Shown: positions 8,149-16,642 of the stretch, one piece after another
Layout of the letters: each line of letters starts with the position of its first letter
Position numbering within the stretch: the stretch's first letter is position 1
NCBI GenBank assembly: GCA_905182825.1
Contig: CAJJDJ010000023.1
Coordinates: 1 to 22,983, forward strand
Length of the DNA: 22,983 nucleotides
Source: Thiotrichaceae bacterium UBA7359
GTDB lineage: Bacteria > Pseudomonadota > Gammaproteobacteria > Eutrophobiales > Eutrophobiaceae
Direction of reading: 5' to 3'
The notes under the pieces: generated by a model
Seen by the model: only the letters and a program-made list of their open reading frames with translations
Databases searched by the model: none
Told to the model about the DNA's origin: nothing
Position numbers and translations under genes: made by a program

Positions 8149-9216
8149 TTATTGATTATGTTTTTCTAACCACACGGAAATATTTTGCGAAATAATATTT
8201 TGTGCTTTCCTGCTCACATAGATTCCAATATGTCCACCTGGAAATTCCAACGATTGATAGTCTTTAGAGTTTACGTAACTCTTTAATGCTATCGAAGCAT
8301 CAGGAGGCACTAGATGATCATCCCTAGCATATATGTTTAATATTGGAATAATGATTTTACTCAAGTCAATAATATCATTACCAATTTTTACTGTTCCTCT
8401 TATAAGTCGATTTTGTTGATAAAATTGTTTTATAAACTCACGATATGCTTCACCCACTAAATCTGGACTATCAAATATCCATTTTTCCATGCGCATGAAA
8501 TTCATCAGCTTTTCTTTATCGTCAAGAATTTTTACAAGACTTATATATTTTTGACCCATCAAAGTATATGGCTTCAAAGTAAGGAATGTTGCATTAAGCA
8601 TTTCACCGGGAATATTGCCTAAAGTATCTACGATCTGATCAATGTCTATTTTCTTTACAATGTGACTTAATAGATCTTGTTTGGTATGAAAATCAACCGG
8701 AGTAGTAGTAGTAATAAGATTTTTTACTTTCTTCTGGTACATTGCAGTGTAACAAAGACTAAATACACCCCCCTGACAAATGCCTAGTAAGTTAATGTTT
8801 TTTCTATTATATTTTTCACAAATCACATCAACACAACGATCGATATAACCATTAATATAATCATCCAAAGTTAAATATTTATCAGCACTAACCGGATATC
8901 CCCAATCAATGAGATAAACATCAACACCTTGATCAAGTAGGCCCTGAATAATTGAACGCCCCTCTTGTAGATCAGCAATATAAGGCCTGTTAACTAATGC
9001 ATAAACGATTAACAACGGAACAGGATTTTGATTTTTTGTACGTGATTTAAAATGGTATAACACAATATTATCTTCTTGGTAGACAGCTTCTTTTTCAGAG
9101 ACCCCTACATGAATCTCACCTAAATCAGATAATGATTTGTAACCTTTTGACAATTTTTCATTGAATTCGTGAATCTCATTCACGATATCTTCAGATATTA
9201 AATTGAATGGATTCAT
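8149..9216 (-). CDS. phaC: Class III polyhydroxyalkanoate synthase, subunit PhaC
   Basis: PhaC polymerises 3-hydroxyacyl-CoA into storage polyester at the granule surface. At 355 residues it has the short length of class III enzymes, which need PhaE; class I and II enzymes are near 560. The alpha/beta-hydrolase core carries the modified lipase box GICQGG with nucleophile Cys147 (145-150). Asp300 lies in YARDDHLVPP and the catalytic His329 in FPGGHIG. Positions agree within two residues with the characterised Allochromatium vinosum triad. The start is preceded by GGAGTGAT two bases before the ATG. It lies downstream of phaE in the same direction, so the two subunits are probably co-transcribed. 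No phaA, phaB or phasin gene is in this window. Confidence 0.95.
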   Translation of the reverse strand: MNPFNLISEDIVNEIHEFNEKLSKGYKSLSDLGEIHVGVSEKEAVYQEDNIVLYHFKSRTKNQNPVPLLIVYALVNRPYIADLQEGRSIIQGLLDQGVDVYLIDWGYPVSADKYLTLDDYINGYIDRCVDVICEKYNRKNINLLGICQGGVFSLCYTAMYQKKVKNLITTTTPVDFHTKQDLLSHIVKKIDIDQIVDTLGNIPGEMLNATFLTLKPYTLMGQKYISLVKILDDKEKLMNFMRMEKWIFDSPDLVGEAYREFIKQFYQQNRLIRGTVKIGNDIIDLSKIIIPILNIYARDDHLVPPDASIALKSYVNSKDYQSLEFPGGHIGIYVSRKAQNIISQNISVWLEKHNQ

Positions 9217-9255
9217 TAATCACTCCGTAATTCATCACTTTATTTCAATCATGTT

Positions 9256-9351
9256 TTACTTGTTTTTTATTTTCTTAATCGTTTTTACGGTACTCGCCAC
9301 TTTTTTATTAGCTTGTTTGCATTCAATTCTATTGGAAGTTATTGAAGTTAA
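9256..9351 (-). other. Open basic tail of phaE in the -1 frame
   Basis: Directly after the phaE stop (9350-9348) the -1 frame stays open for 31 codons to a TAA at 9258-9256. The two frames meet at a run of seven A (9353-9359 on the minus strand). The peptide has nine Lys/Arg and one acidic residue, including KKVASTVKTIKKIKNK, much like the annotated PhaE end SKKKKS. It fills most of the otherwise long 131-bp gap before phaC. It could be a slippage extension, the remnant of a recently truncated longer tail, a one-base sequence error, or chance openness in AT-rich DNA. Confidence 0.35.
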
Positions 9352-10364
9352 CTTTTTTTCTTTTTACTTTTAAGAATAGGTCTTGATGATTTTTTAGAGA
9401 CAGGATCGCTAGTATTTTCATATTTTAAAAGTTTTTTCAGATTATTTATTTCTGCTCGCATTTCATTTACTTGCTTATTTAATAAATAATGCCTCCGCTC
9501 CAATTCATTCATTGCCCTAGTTGTTGGTAAATGTAATGCAGACAATATATCTTCAATAATTTCATGGCTTTTCTTCTTAAATGCCATCATTGAATTTACC
9601 AATCGTCCGTTTAACTCAGAATATTCATCTTTACAAACATACTCACCGTAAACTTTTTCATTTGATTCAATCCATAAGTTATATATCTGAAGCATAGAGT
9701 TAATACTTTCATCGCTTGTTTGCATGCTTATAATTTGATTACGCATTAACTCAAGTCCCTTTTTACTTAAGCGCATCATTGCAGCTTGATATTCTCTAGA
9801 ATTATTCTGAAACTCTATCCATAGTTTAGTCGCTTCTTTCAACTTTTCTTGTGCTTCACGACTATAGCCCGAACTAAGAATAGACAAAATATCTTCTCCT
9901 GATCGTTCCAAATCAGGATTCAATTCATCTAATAGTTGACTAAAGTTGGAAAATACTGAACTCATGAAATCATTCGTTTGTTCACAATTAGTCAGAAAAC
10001 CACTCCAGTCAAACGAATCATTACAATTAGAGAAATAAGATTCAATCTCTTTAAAGTTTTTATTAATAATGTCTTGTACTTGTTCTCTACTATTTTTTGA
10101 ATTTTTGATTTCATCTAACAAGATTGAAAATTGTTCACTCATGAAATGATAAATACGGGATTGCTGAAGCATCGCATCAAATGTACTTAAGCTTCGATGA
10201 GAATTTACATTATTAGCACATTTCCACAATTCATCCATTTCATTTATCCAAGATGGGTTCATTACAGACTCGGATGATTTAAATATTTTGAATGCATCGA
10301 GATATTTTTTCTGCATTTCAGACCAGTCAATATCTTCAAATGGTGTTCTATATTTCTTACTCAT
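9348..10364 (-). CDS. phaE: Class III polyhydroxyalkanoate synthase, subunit PhaE
   Basis: PhaE is the non-catalytic partner that activates class III PhaC. The 338-residue protein is mostly helical and charged, without membrane segments. The N-terminus has the family-like DWSEMQKKYLDAF. The C-terminal part has LPTTRAMNELERRHYLL followed by a predicted coiled coil (about 284-313), the layout shared by PhaE and other granule-associated proteins. It ends with a Lys-rich tail (SKKKKS). Identification rests on these features plus the adjacent downstream phaC. The ATG at 10364 gives MSKKYRTPFEDIDW; GAGAGAAT lies a few bases upstream as a ribosome site. The 3' end lies at a homopolymer where an alternative longer tail is possible (see the entry at 9256-9351). 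Confidence 0.88.
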   Translation of the reverse strand: MSKKYRTPFEDIDWSEMQKKYLDAFKIFKSSESVMNPSWINEMDELWKCANNVNSHRSLSTFDAMLQQSRIYHFMSEQFSILLDEIKNSKNSREQVQDIINKNFKEIESYFSNCNDSFDWSGFLTNCEQTNDFMSSVFSNFSQLLDELNPDLERSGEDILSILSSGYSREAQEKLKEATKLWIEFQNNSREYQAAMMRLSKKGLELMRNQIISMQTSDESINSMLQIYNLWIESNEKVYGEYVCKDEYSELNGRLVNSMMAFKKKSHEIIEDILSALHLPTTRAMNELERRHYLLNKQVNEMRAEINNLKKLLKYENTSDPVSKKSSRPILKSKKKKS

Positions 10365-10436
10365 TTTTATTCTCTCTGAGTTCAGATGTCTTCTTTAAAA
10401 CAGCATAACAAATTAAAATCAACTATTTTAAAAATC

Positions 10437-10455
10437 AATATAGACATTCTATATT
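10437..10455. promoter_or_regulatory. Inverted repeat upstream of phaE, possible operator
   Basis: AATATAG and CTATATT form a perfect 7-bp inverted repeat around a 5-base centre, 73 bases upstream of the phaE ATG and just after the minus-strand terminator. Its place in the presumed phaE promoter region suggests an operator or 5' UTR hairpin. It is AT-rich, so chance is possible. Confidence 0.25.
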
Positions 10456-10476
10456 CAATTGCTATTTTTAAATTTT

Positions 10477-10510
10477 AAAAAAACCCACATAACTGCTTGA
10501 GTTATGCGGG
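10477..10510 (-). terminator. Strong intrinsic terminator between acs and phaE
   Basis: On the minus strand CCCGCAUAAC, a 7-base loop and GUUAUGUGGG form ten consecutive pairs (one G-U), followed immediately by seven U. The nearest upstream gene on that strand is acs, whose stop is about 580 bases away. The terminator therefore ends either an unusually long acs 3' UTR or a separate small transcript. It insulates phaE, which starts 113 bases further on. Confidence 0.85.
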
Positions 10511-10545
10511 CACATATAGAAGAAGAAGAGGAGGAGTTTATTTAT
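10477..10545 (-). ncRNA. Candidate small RNA with a CUCCUCC seed
   Basis: Just 5' of the terminator stem the minus-strand RNA carries an uninterrupted pyrimidine tract of 19 bases (10536-10518), beginning CUCCUCCUC and continuing as UUC repeats. CUCCUCC is complementary to Shine-Dalgarno sequences. A C/U-rich single-stranded stretch ahead of a U-tailed terminator is the architecture of many Hfq-dependent trans-acting small RNAs. No good promoter was found directly upstream, so the RNA might be processed from the acs 3' UTR. The 5' end given is arbitrary. A plain long 3' UTR is the simplest alternative. Confidence 0.3.
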
Positions 10546-11093
10546 GTTGTAAATCTAATTTTCAGCTTATTTTTTCTCTATGAGTTTTAATTCTACGGTT
10601 ATATTTTCGATATTTTGTTAAAATTTTTACGTCATTAAAGATTGAGTCATAAAATACTTAAGTATGTTTTAATGTTTATTATCAACCTTTTTGATTCTCA
10701 TATTGAGTAGAATATTCTATTTTTGTATAGAGGTTCTACAAAAATTCTCGAATTTAATTTTTTAAAGATTCGACCCGTGTATATTGCGCTGCAACATATC
10801 TTAGCTTGTGAACTATGTCAACTATTTTACAAACGAATCTGGGATAAAGATTGAACTGATCATAGCGGTATTAAATACAAACATTGATAAAACTTAAAAA
10901 CACACTTTTTGTGATATGAAGGTCTATTTCATGTTTAAATTTTGAGCGATACAGTGGACGTCTTAAATACTTTAAAAGTCTGGTTTTCAACTGTTATCAC
11001 CCCTTACCAGCCATCAACCTTTATTCACTTATTTGACTCGATATTTTTGATAACATTAAAAGAGACAATGATTCTATAAAAATTCATTACATT

Positions 11094-13031
11094 TTATTTA
11101 TTAACACGATTTTCAATGAGATCGTCAACCACAGTTGGCTCAGCAAGGGTACTTATGTCACCCAACATACTTAGTTCGCCGGCAGCTATTTTGCGTAAAA
11201 TTCGTCTCATGATTTTTCCTGAACGTGTTTTTGGCAGTCTTGGCGCCCATTGAATTACGTCGGGCAAAGCAATAGGTCCAATTTCTTTTCTTACATGCTT
11301 AATTAGATCCTTGCGTAAGGCTTCAGTCACTTCAACTCCAATCATCAGGGTCACATAGGCATAAATACCTTGACCTTTGATATTATGAGGGAATCCAACA
11401 ACCGCTGCCTCAGAGACATCAACATGTGATACTAAAGCACTTTCAACTTCAGCGGTTCCCATTCGATGACCAGAAACATTAATAACATCGTCGATACGAC
11501 CAGTTATCCAATAATATCCATCACCGTCCCTGCGTGCCCCATCCCCACTGAAATATTTACCGGGATACATCGAAAAATATGCTTCCTTAAAACGGTCATG
11601 ATTCCCATATAAGGTACGCATCTGGCCCGGCCATGACCGTTTTATGCATAATGCTCCCTCCGTTGCACCTTCCAGTTCATTACCTTGAGCATCAACTATA
11701 CAAGGTTCTATCCCAAAAAAAGGAAGCGTTGCAGATCCCGGTTTAAGTTGAGTAGCACCGGGGAATGGTGTTATCAAATGACCTCCCGTTTCTGTTTGCC
11801 ACCATGTATCCACAATAGGGCATTGTCCATTACCAATAATATTATAATACCATTCCCATGCTTCAGGATTAATTGGCTCTCCTACCGTTCCAAGGATTCG
11901 TAAACTAGACCGGTCAGTCTTCGTTACAAACTCATCACCCTGGCCCATCAACATACGAATAGATGTTGGTGCAGTATAAAACGTATTTACTTTCCACTTA
12001 TCTACTACTTGCCAAAAACGACTAGCATCCGGAAAGTTAGGTACACCCTCAAACATCACAGTGGTGGCACCATTAGCAAGAGGTCCATAAACGACGTAAG
12101 AATGACCTGTTACCCACCCTACATCAGCGGTACACCAATGGACTTCTCTTTCCTGATAATCGAAAACATATTTATGTGTCATTGCAACATATAGCAAATA
12201 ACCACCGGTTGTATGTACAACACCTTTTGGTTTACCGGTAGAACCTGATGTGTAAAGAATAAATAACGGATCTTCCGCATCCATCTCTTCAGGTGGGCAA
12301 TCTACAGAGACTGTTTCAATTGCTTCGTGATACCAGATATCTCTGTCTTCATTCCAATCAATATCACCACCACCTCGTTTAACTACAATGCAGGTATTCA
12401 CATTAGGACAATCAATCAATCCTTTATCTGTATTTGACTTTAATGGAATCTGTTTCTTACCACGGAGGCTGTAATCACTGGTAATAACTACTTTACAATC
12501 TGCATCATTAATTCGGTCGCGCAAAGCATCAGGAGAAAAACCACCAAAGACAACAGAGTGAACAGCACCTATTCGGGCACAAGCTAACATAGCAATTGAT
12601 GCTTCCGGAATCATAGGCAAATACAGACAGACCCGGTCCCCTTTTTTAACGCCTCGGCTCTTTAGTACATTGCCAAATCGACAGACTTCCTCATGTAATT
12701 CTTTATAAGTAAATTGACGATCTTCATCAGGATCATCGCCTTCCCAAATTATGGCAATTTGATCACCTCGTAGCAGAAGATGCCTATCTATGCAGTTGTA
12801 TGAAACATTTAATTTACCACCGACAAACCAATTAATATTTGCTTCGTTATAATCCCAATCTTGGACTTTGCTCCATTTTCTAGACCAAGTTAGAAATTCT
12901 TTTGCTTGCTCAGCCCAGAATGAATCAGAATCGTTTATAGACCGCTCATACATTTCACGATATCGTTTTGAATTGATATGTGCACGCTCAGCAAGCTTAT
13001 CGGGCACATCATAATATTTATCTTCAGACAT
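11094..13031 (-). CDS. acs: Acetyl-CoA synthetase (AMP-forming)
   Basis: Acs activates acetate to acetyl-CoA through acetyl-AMP. The 645-residue length is typical. It has the N-terminal ACAS domain (about 20-80), the phosphate-loop signature YTSGSTGKPKG (260-270), the acetate-pocket region VDTWWQTETGGH, and ISGDGARRDG-type hinge residues. The C-terminal PKTRSGKIMRR contains the catalytic Lys606, the position that is reversibly acetylated in Salmonella Acs. The start MSEDKYYDVP is preceded by a G-rich ribosome site (GGGGGGAT) five bases before the ATG. It is followed by a 729-base gap and then phaE-phaC on the same strand. The acetyl-CoA it makes is the feedstock for polyhydroxybutyrate synthesis, though a shared transcript is unlikely given the intervening terminator. 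Confidence 0.98.
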   Translation of the reverse strand: MSEDKYYDVPDKLAERAHINSKRYREMYERSINDSDSFWAEQAKEFLTWSRKWSKVQDWDYNEANINWFVGGKLNVSYNCIDRHLLLRGDQIAIIWEGDDPDEDRQFTYKELHEEVCRFGNVLKSRGVKKGDRVCLYLPMIPEASIAMLACARIGAVHSVVFGGFSPDALRDRINDADCKVVITSDYSLRGKKQIPLKSNTDKGLIDCPNVNTCIVVKRGGGDIDWNEDRDIWYHEAIETVSVDCPPEEMDAEDPLFILYTSGSTGKPKGVVHTTGGYLLYVAMTHKYVFDYQEREVHWCTADVGWVTGHSYVVYGPLANGATTVMFEGVPNFPDASRFWQVVDKWKVNTFYTAPTSIRMLMGQGDEFVTKTDRSSLRILGTVGEPINPEAWEWYYNIIGNGQCPIVDTWWQTETGGHLITPFPGATQLKPGSATLPFFGIEPCIVDAQGNELEGATEGALCIKRSWPGQMRTLYGNHDRFKEAYFSMYPGKYFSGDGARRDGDGYYWITGRIDDVINVSGHRMGTAEVESALVSHVDVSEAAVVGFPHNIKGQGIYAYVTLMIGVEVTEALRKDLIKHVRKEIGPIALPDVIQWAPRLPKTRSGKIMRRILRKIAAGELSMLGDISTLAEPTVVDDLIENRVNK

Positions 13032-13193
13032 AAGTTATCCCCCCAACCAATTTTTATTTGTCAGAAAATTGTTTAAAAGTTTAAATATTGCTCCGTGTTA
13101 AAGTTGCTAAATCAACAACTTAAATAGTCTCGCCTCACATTAAGACTCTACAAAGCATTGTTTTTTTATTAAGTATATTAAAAAATCAACAAT

Positions 13194-14426
13194 TTACTTG
13201 GAAGAGTAACGCTCATGAACATATTTTTGCACGATATCTCGAAATTCTTCGGCTATATTGTCACCTCTTAGTGTCATTGTTTTTTTGCCATCTATAAACA
13301 CTGGTGCAGTCGGGGTCTCTCCTGTACCTGGTAAACTAATGCCTATATCAGCATGTTTACTTTCTCCAGGGCCATTCACGACACAGCCCATTACAGCAAG
13401 TGTCATTTCTTCAACGCCATAATAATTATCCTTCCATATTGGCATCTGACTCCGTACATAAGCCTGTATGCTGTCAGCCAATTCTTGAAATACGGTGCTA
13501 GTAGTACGTCCACAACCTGGGCAGGCAGTAACCAACGGAGTAAATGAACGTAGTCCAATTGTTTGTAATATTTCCTGTGCCACGATGACTTCATTACTAC
13601 GATCACCTCCTGGTTCAGGAGTCAATGAAACTCGTATTGTATCTCCAATTCCTTCCTGCAAAATAATGCCCATTGCAGCCGTGGAAGCAACAATACCTTT
13701 CGAGCCCATTCCAGCTTCGGTTAATCCTAAATGCAATGCATAATCACAACGTTTGGCAATATCTCGATAAACTGTAATTAATTTTTGAACGCCACTCACT
13801 TTGCATGACAAGATAATATGATCATGGGGTAAACCCAACTCTTCAGCACGCTCTGCGCTTTTTAATGCAGAAACAATCAATGCTTCACGCATGACATCAT
13901 CTGTTTCCAACGGAACTGATAATTTAGCATTATCATCCATCATTTTAGTTAAAAGCACTTGATCAAGACTACCCCAATTCACTCCAATCCGGACTGGTTT
14001 ATCATATTCGATAGCCTTTTCGATCATGATCGAGAACTGATTATCTTTTTTTCGTCCAAAACCAACATTTCCAGGATTAATACGATATTTAGCTAAAGCC
14101 TTTGCGCAATCTGGATAGTCAGTTAATAATTTATGTCCGTTATAATGAAAATCGCCAACTAATGGTACAAGGCAACCAACATCATCAAGCTTTTCACGAA
14201 TAGTCGATACTTTTGAAGCTGCCTCTTCCGTATTAACGGTAATCCTGACTAATTCAGAACCAGTTGCTGCAAGCTGCTGAACTTGTTTTACTGTCGCGTC
14301 AGCGTCAGCGGTGTCAGTATTAGTCATCGATTGAACAACAATAGGATTACAACCTCCAACGATAACGGAACCTATTTTTACACCTACGCTATTACGTCTA
14401 TCGAGTGGACCAATAACTGAGGACAT
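13194..14426 (-). CDS. ispG: (E)-4-hydroxy-3-methylbut-2-enyl-diphosphate synthase IspG (GcpE)
   Basis: IspG is the iron-sulfur enzyme that reductively opens methylerythritol cyclodiphosphate in the non-mevalonate isoprenoid pathway. The N-terminal TIM-barrel contains VQSMTNTDTADADAT (31-45). The C-terminal domain has the [4Fe-4S] ligands Cys302, Cys305 (ACPGCGR) and Cys348 with Glu355 (MGCVVNGPGE). At 410 residues it is longer than E. coli IspG (372), as in many other proteobacteria; the extra length is mainly between the first two cysteines and the third and at the termini. It is divergent from fabA across 136 bp and 162 bp upstream of acs. The usual neighbours hisS and pilW are absent. Confidence 0.97.
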   Translation of the reverse strand: MSSVIGPLDRRNSVGVKIGSVIVGGCNPIVVQSMTNTDTADADATVKQVQQLAATGSELVRITVNTEEAASKVSTIREKLDDVGCLVPLVGDFHYNGHKLLTDYPDCAKALAKYRINPGNVGFGRKKDNQFSIMIEKAIEYDKPVRIGVNWGSLDQVLLTKMMDDNAKLSVPLETDDVMREALIVSALKSAERAEELGLPHDHIILSCKVSGVQKLITVYRDIAKRCDYALHLGLTEAGMGSKGIVASTAAMGIILQEGIGDTIRVSLTPEPGGDRSNEVIVAQEILQTIGLRSFTPLVTACPGCGRTTSTVFQELADSIQAYVRSQMPIWKDNYYGVEEMTLAVMGCVVNGPGESKHADIGISLPGTGETPTAPVFIDGKKTMTLRGDNIAEEFRDIVQKYVHERYSSK

Positions 14427-14562
14427 GATGAAAACCTTGACGTGAATAATGAATAATACTAGCAGTCTAATCGGCGAGAAGATGCTGTCAAGCAGACAGT
14501 TAATTGAATAGTTCTGTTAATTTTTTGAGAAATATTAATATCAGCATGAGATAATAGCAATA

Positions 14563-15078
14563 ATGAATGATAAATATAAATTTACCCGGGAAGAATTGCT
14601 TGCCTGTGGACGAGGGGAAATGTTTGGAAAAGGAAATGCTCAACTACCCCTTCCAAATATGCTAATGTTCGATCGTGTTCTCGAGATTTCTAACGATGGT
14701 GGCTCGGCAGGAAAAGGTCATATCGTTGCTGAACTCGATATCACCCCTGAACTCTGGTTCTTTGATTGCCATTTCATTGGTGATCCAGTTATGCCAGGTT
14801 GTCTAGGTTTAGATGCGATGTGGCAGTTAATAGGTTTTTTCCTGGGTTGGTCCGGTGCTCCGGGACGTGGTCGAGCTTTAGCAGCTGGAGATGTTAAATT
14901 TACAGGGCAAGTTACACCAGAAAACAAACTAGTAACTTATCATGTCGATATGAAAAGAGTCGTATTACGTAGATTAGTCATGGGTGTCGCCGATGCAACC
15001 ATGTCTGTAGATGGAAAAGAAGTTTATGCTGCAAAGGATCTCCGTGTAGGGCTATTTAAATCAACCGAAGATTTTTAG
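14563..15078 (+). CDS. fabA: 3-hydroxydecanoyl-ACP dehydratase/isomerase FabA
   Basis: FabA dehydrates 3-hydroxydecanoyl-ACP and isomerises the trans-2 to the cis-3 double bond, the entry to anaerobic unsaturated fatty acid synthesis. The 171-residue protein is a single hotdog domain with catalytic His70 (DCHFIGDPVMPGC) and Asp84 (GLDAMWQ), the same positions as in E. coli. It is followed after 9 bp by fabB, so the pair forms an operon as in Pseudomonas. A possible promoter is TTGAGA (14526-14531) with GATAAT (14550-14555), but the 18-base spacing is loose and the implied start lies close to the ATG. Only a weak GAG lies upstream of the start codon. Confidence 0.97.
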   Translation: MNDKYKFTREELLACGRGEMFGKGNAQLPLPNMLMFDRVLEISNDGGSAGKGHIVAELDITPELWFFDCHFIGDPVMPGCLGLDAMWQLIGFFLGWSGAPGRGRALAAGDVKFTGQVTPENKLVTYHVDMKRVVLRRLVMGVADATMSVDGKEVYAAKDLRVGLFKSTEDF

Positions 15079-15087
15079 GAGTACAAA

Positions 15088-16305
15088 TTGAAAAGAGTTG
15101 TCATAACAGGCATGGGGATCGTGTCGAGTATTGGAAAAAATAAAACTGAAGTATTGGATTCTCTTAAAAAAGGGACATCTGGAATTACATACTGCTCCGA
15201 ATATGCTGAATTAGGATTTCGTTCGCATATTCATGGCTCAATTGATCTCGACCTGAATTCATTGATTGACCGCAAGCTTAAGCGCTTTATGGGCGATGGC
15301 GCTGCGTATGCATATCTGGCTATGCGCGAAGCAATTGAAGACGCATCACTCGCAGAAGACAATATCTCAAATGTTCGAACAGGAGTCATTGTTGGTTCCG
15401 GCGGCGGTTCAAATGCTACTTTACAGGAGTCGATTGATATCCTTCGCAAACGCGGCGCGCGTAAAGTTGGACCAACAACAGTTCCTCGAATAATGGCAAG
15501 TACTAACAGTGCTTGTCTTTCTGTTGCCTATAAAATAAAAGGTATCAATTACTCTATAAGCTCTGCGTGCGCAACCAGTGCTCATTGCATTGGCAATGCT
15601 TATGAATTAATTCAGTTAGGAAAACAGGATATTATATTTGCAGGTGGTGGTGACGAGGTTCATTGGACCTCAACGTTATTATTCGACAGTATGGGTGCTC
15701 TTTCATCAAAATATAACGATTCTCCTTCTATAGCTTCTCGTCCTTATGATGCAAATCGTGATGGTTTTGTAATTTCTGGTGGTGGCGGAATTCTTGTTTT
15801 GGAAGAACTGGAACATGCATTAGCGCGTGATGCAAAGATATATGCAGAAGTCATAGGTTATGGCGCAACATCGGATGGAGCTGACATGGTCAAACCCTCT
15901 GGAGAAGGTGCGATAAGATGTATGCAACAAGCTATGAGTAATATTGATAATAAAGTTGATTATATTAATGCACATGCTACCAGTACACCAGCTGGAGATA
16001 TCGCTGAGCTAAATGCAATAAAAGAAGTCTTCAAAGATCGTATGCCCATAATCAGTGCTACTAAATCTCAAACAGGGCATGGTCTTGGTGCAGCTGGCGC
16101 AAACGAGTCCATTTATAGTTTATTGATGCTGGAAAATGATTTTATTGCCTCATCTTTAAATATAACAGACCTTGATTCCGCTGCGGCAGAGACGCCAATT
16201 GCTTTTAATAGGATTGATAATGCAGGATTAAATACAATAATGTCTAACAGCTTCGGATTTGGTGGGACTAACGCAACTTTGTTGTTTCAAAAAACAAACC
16301 AATAA
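15088..16305 (+). CDS. fabB: 3-oxoacyl-ACP synthase I FabB
   Basis: FabB condenses malonyl-ACP with acyl-ACP and is needed to extend the cis-3-decenoyl-ACP made by FabA. The 405 residues form a thiolase fold with the Cys-His-His set: Cys161 (SSACATSAH), His296 (NAHATSTP), Lys326 and His331 (KSQTGHGLGAAG), each two positions below E. coli numbering. The C-terminus has the GGTNATL loop. Translation starts at TTG (15088); AGGAG lies seven bases upstream and overlaps the fabA stop codon, which supports that start and translational coupling. Confidence 0.97.
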   Translation: MKRVVITGMGIVSSIGKNKTEVLDSLKKGTSGITYCSEYAELGFRSHIHGSIDLDLNSLIDRKLKRFMGDGAAYAYLAMREAIEDASLAEDNISNVRTGVIVGSGGGSNATLQESIDILRKRGARKVGPTTVPRIMASTNSACLSVAYKIKGINYSISSACATSAHCIGNAYELIQLGKQDIIFAGGGDEVHWTSTLLFDSMGALSSKYNDSPSIASRPYDANRDGFVISGGGGILVLEELEHALARDAKIYAEVIGYGATSDGADMVKPSGEGAIRCMQQAMSNIDNKVDYINAHATSTPAGDIAELNAIKEVFKDRMPIISATKSQTGHGLGAAGANESIYSLLMLENDFIASSLNITDLDSAAAETPIAFNRIDNAGLNTIMSNSFGFGGTNATLLFQKTNQ

Positions 16306-16642
16306 ATTCTTGAATTACAAAAATTCAACATGAGCGTGAAAGCTATTTTTTTGGCTGATAATACTTAAGTAGTTTAATTTGATAATTTATTTTTTTGCGA
16401 TGTATGGTGTTCATGTTAAATTCCACCATTAAAAACTATTATTTATACTATTGACCTGAATAAAAAATTAATGGGCACACCCTCTTTCGATTGTTGTATC
16501 TGAGCTCTCTTATAAAACATATTCAATAGTTCATGATTATTTCAGCAAAACTATTCATGGCTTTGTAATAATTTTCATAAACTATATTTCTCATAAAATA
16601 CAAAATAATCATATCGCCAATAATAACATGGCCTAATCAATT
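16306..16642. other. fabB-antiporter intergenic region
   Basis: This 337-base AT-rich gap has no supported gene. It contains the hairpin TTGAATT/AATTCAA with a 5-base loop (16310-16328) just after fabB, a possible weak transcript end but without an adjacent U-run. It also contains the sequence ATACTTAAGTA (16361-16371), which recurs upstream of phaE, and ATGGTG/CACCAT arms near 16405-16430. No confident promoter for the downstream antiporter was found. Confidence 0.5.

Larger units (their letters stand above)
10365..11093. other. 729-base gap between acs and phaE
   Basis: No gene is supported on either strand. The gap holds, in minus-strand order, the long stretch after acs; a TCGAAT/ATTCGA inverted repeat (about 10749-10774); the palindrome ATACTTAAGTAT (10654-10665); a C/U-rich tract (10536-10518); a strong terminator (10510-10477); and AATATAG/CTATATT, a perfect 7-bp inverted repeat with a 5-base centre (10437-10455), 73 bases upstream of phaE. 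I could not place a convincing sigma-70 or sigma-54 promoter for phaE here. Confidence 0.6.

Noticed and set aside
10504..10590. Plus-strand 28-codon frame encoding a six-Glu run followed by a hydrophobic stretch, with GGAGGAG inside it
   Set aside because: It begins inside the terminator stem, has a weak ribosome site for its own start, and its Glu run is just the purine side of the C/U tract. No homology is recognisable.
14485..14499. CTGTC/GACAG inverted repeat in the ispG-fabA gap, resembling an E. coli SOS box
   Set aside because: The spacing is CTGT-N7-ACAG rather than N8, neither flanking gene is a damage gene, and the local LexA has a different recognition helix.
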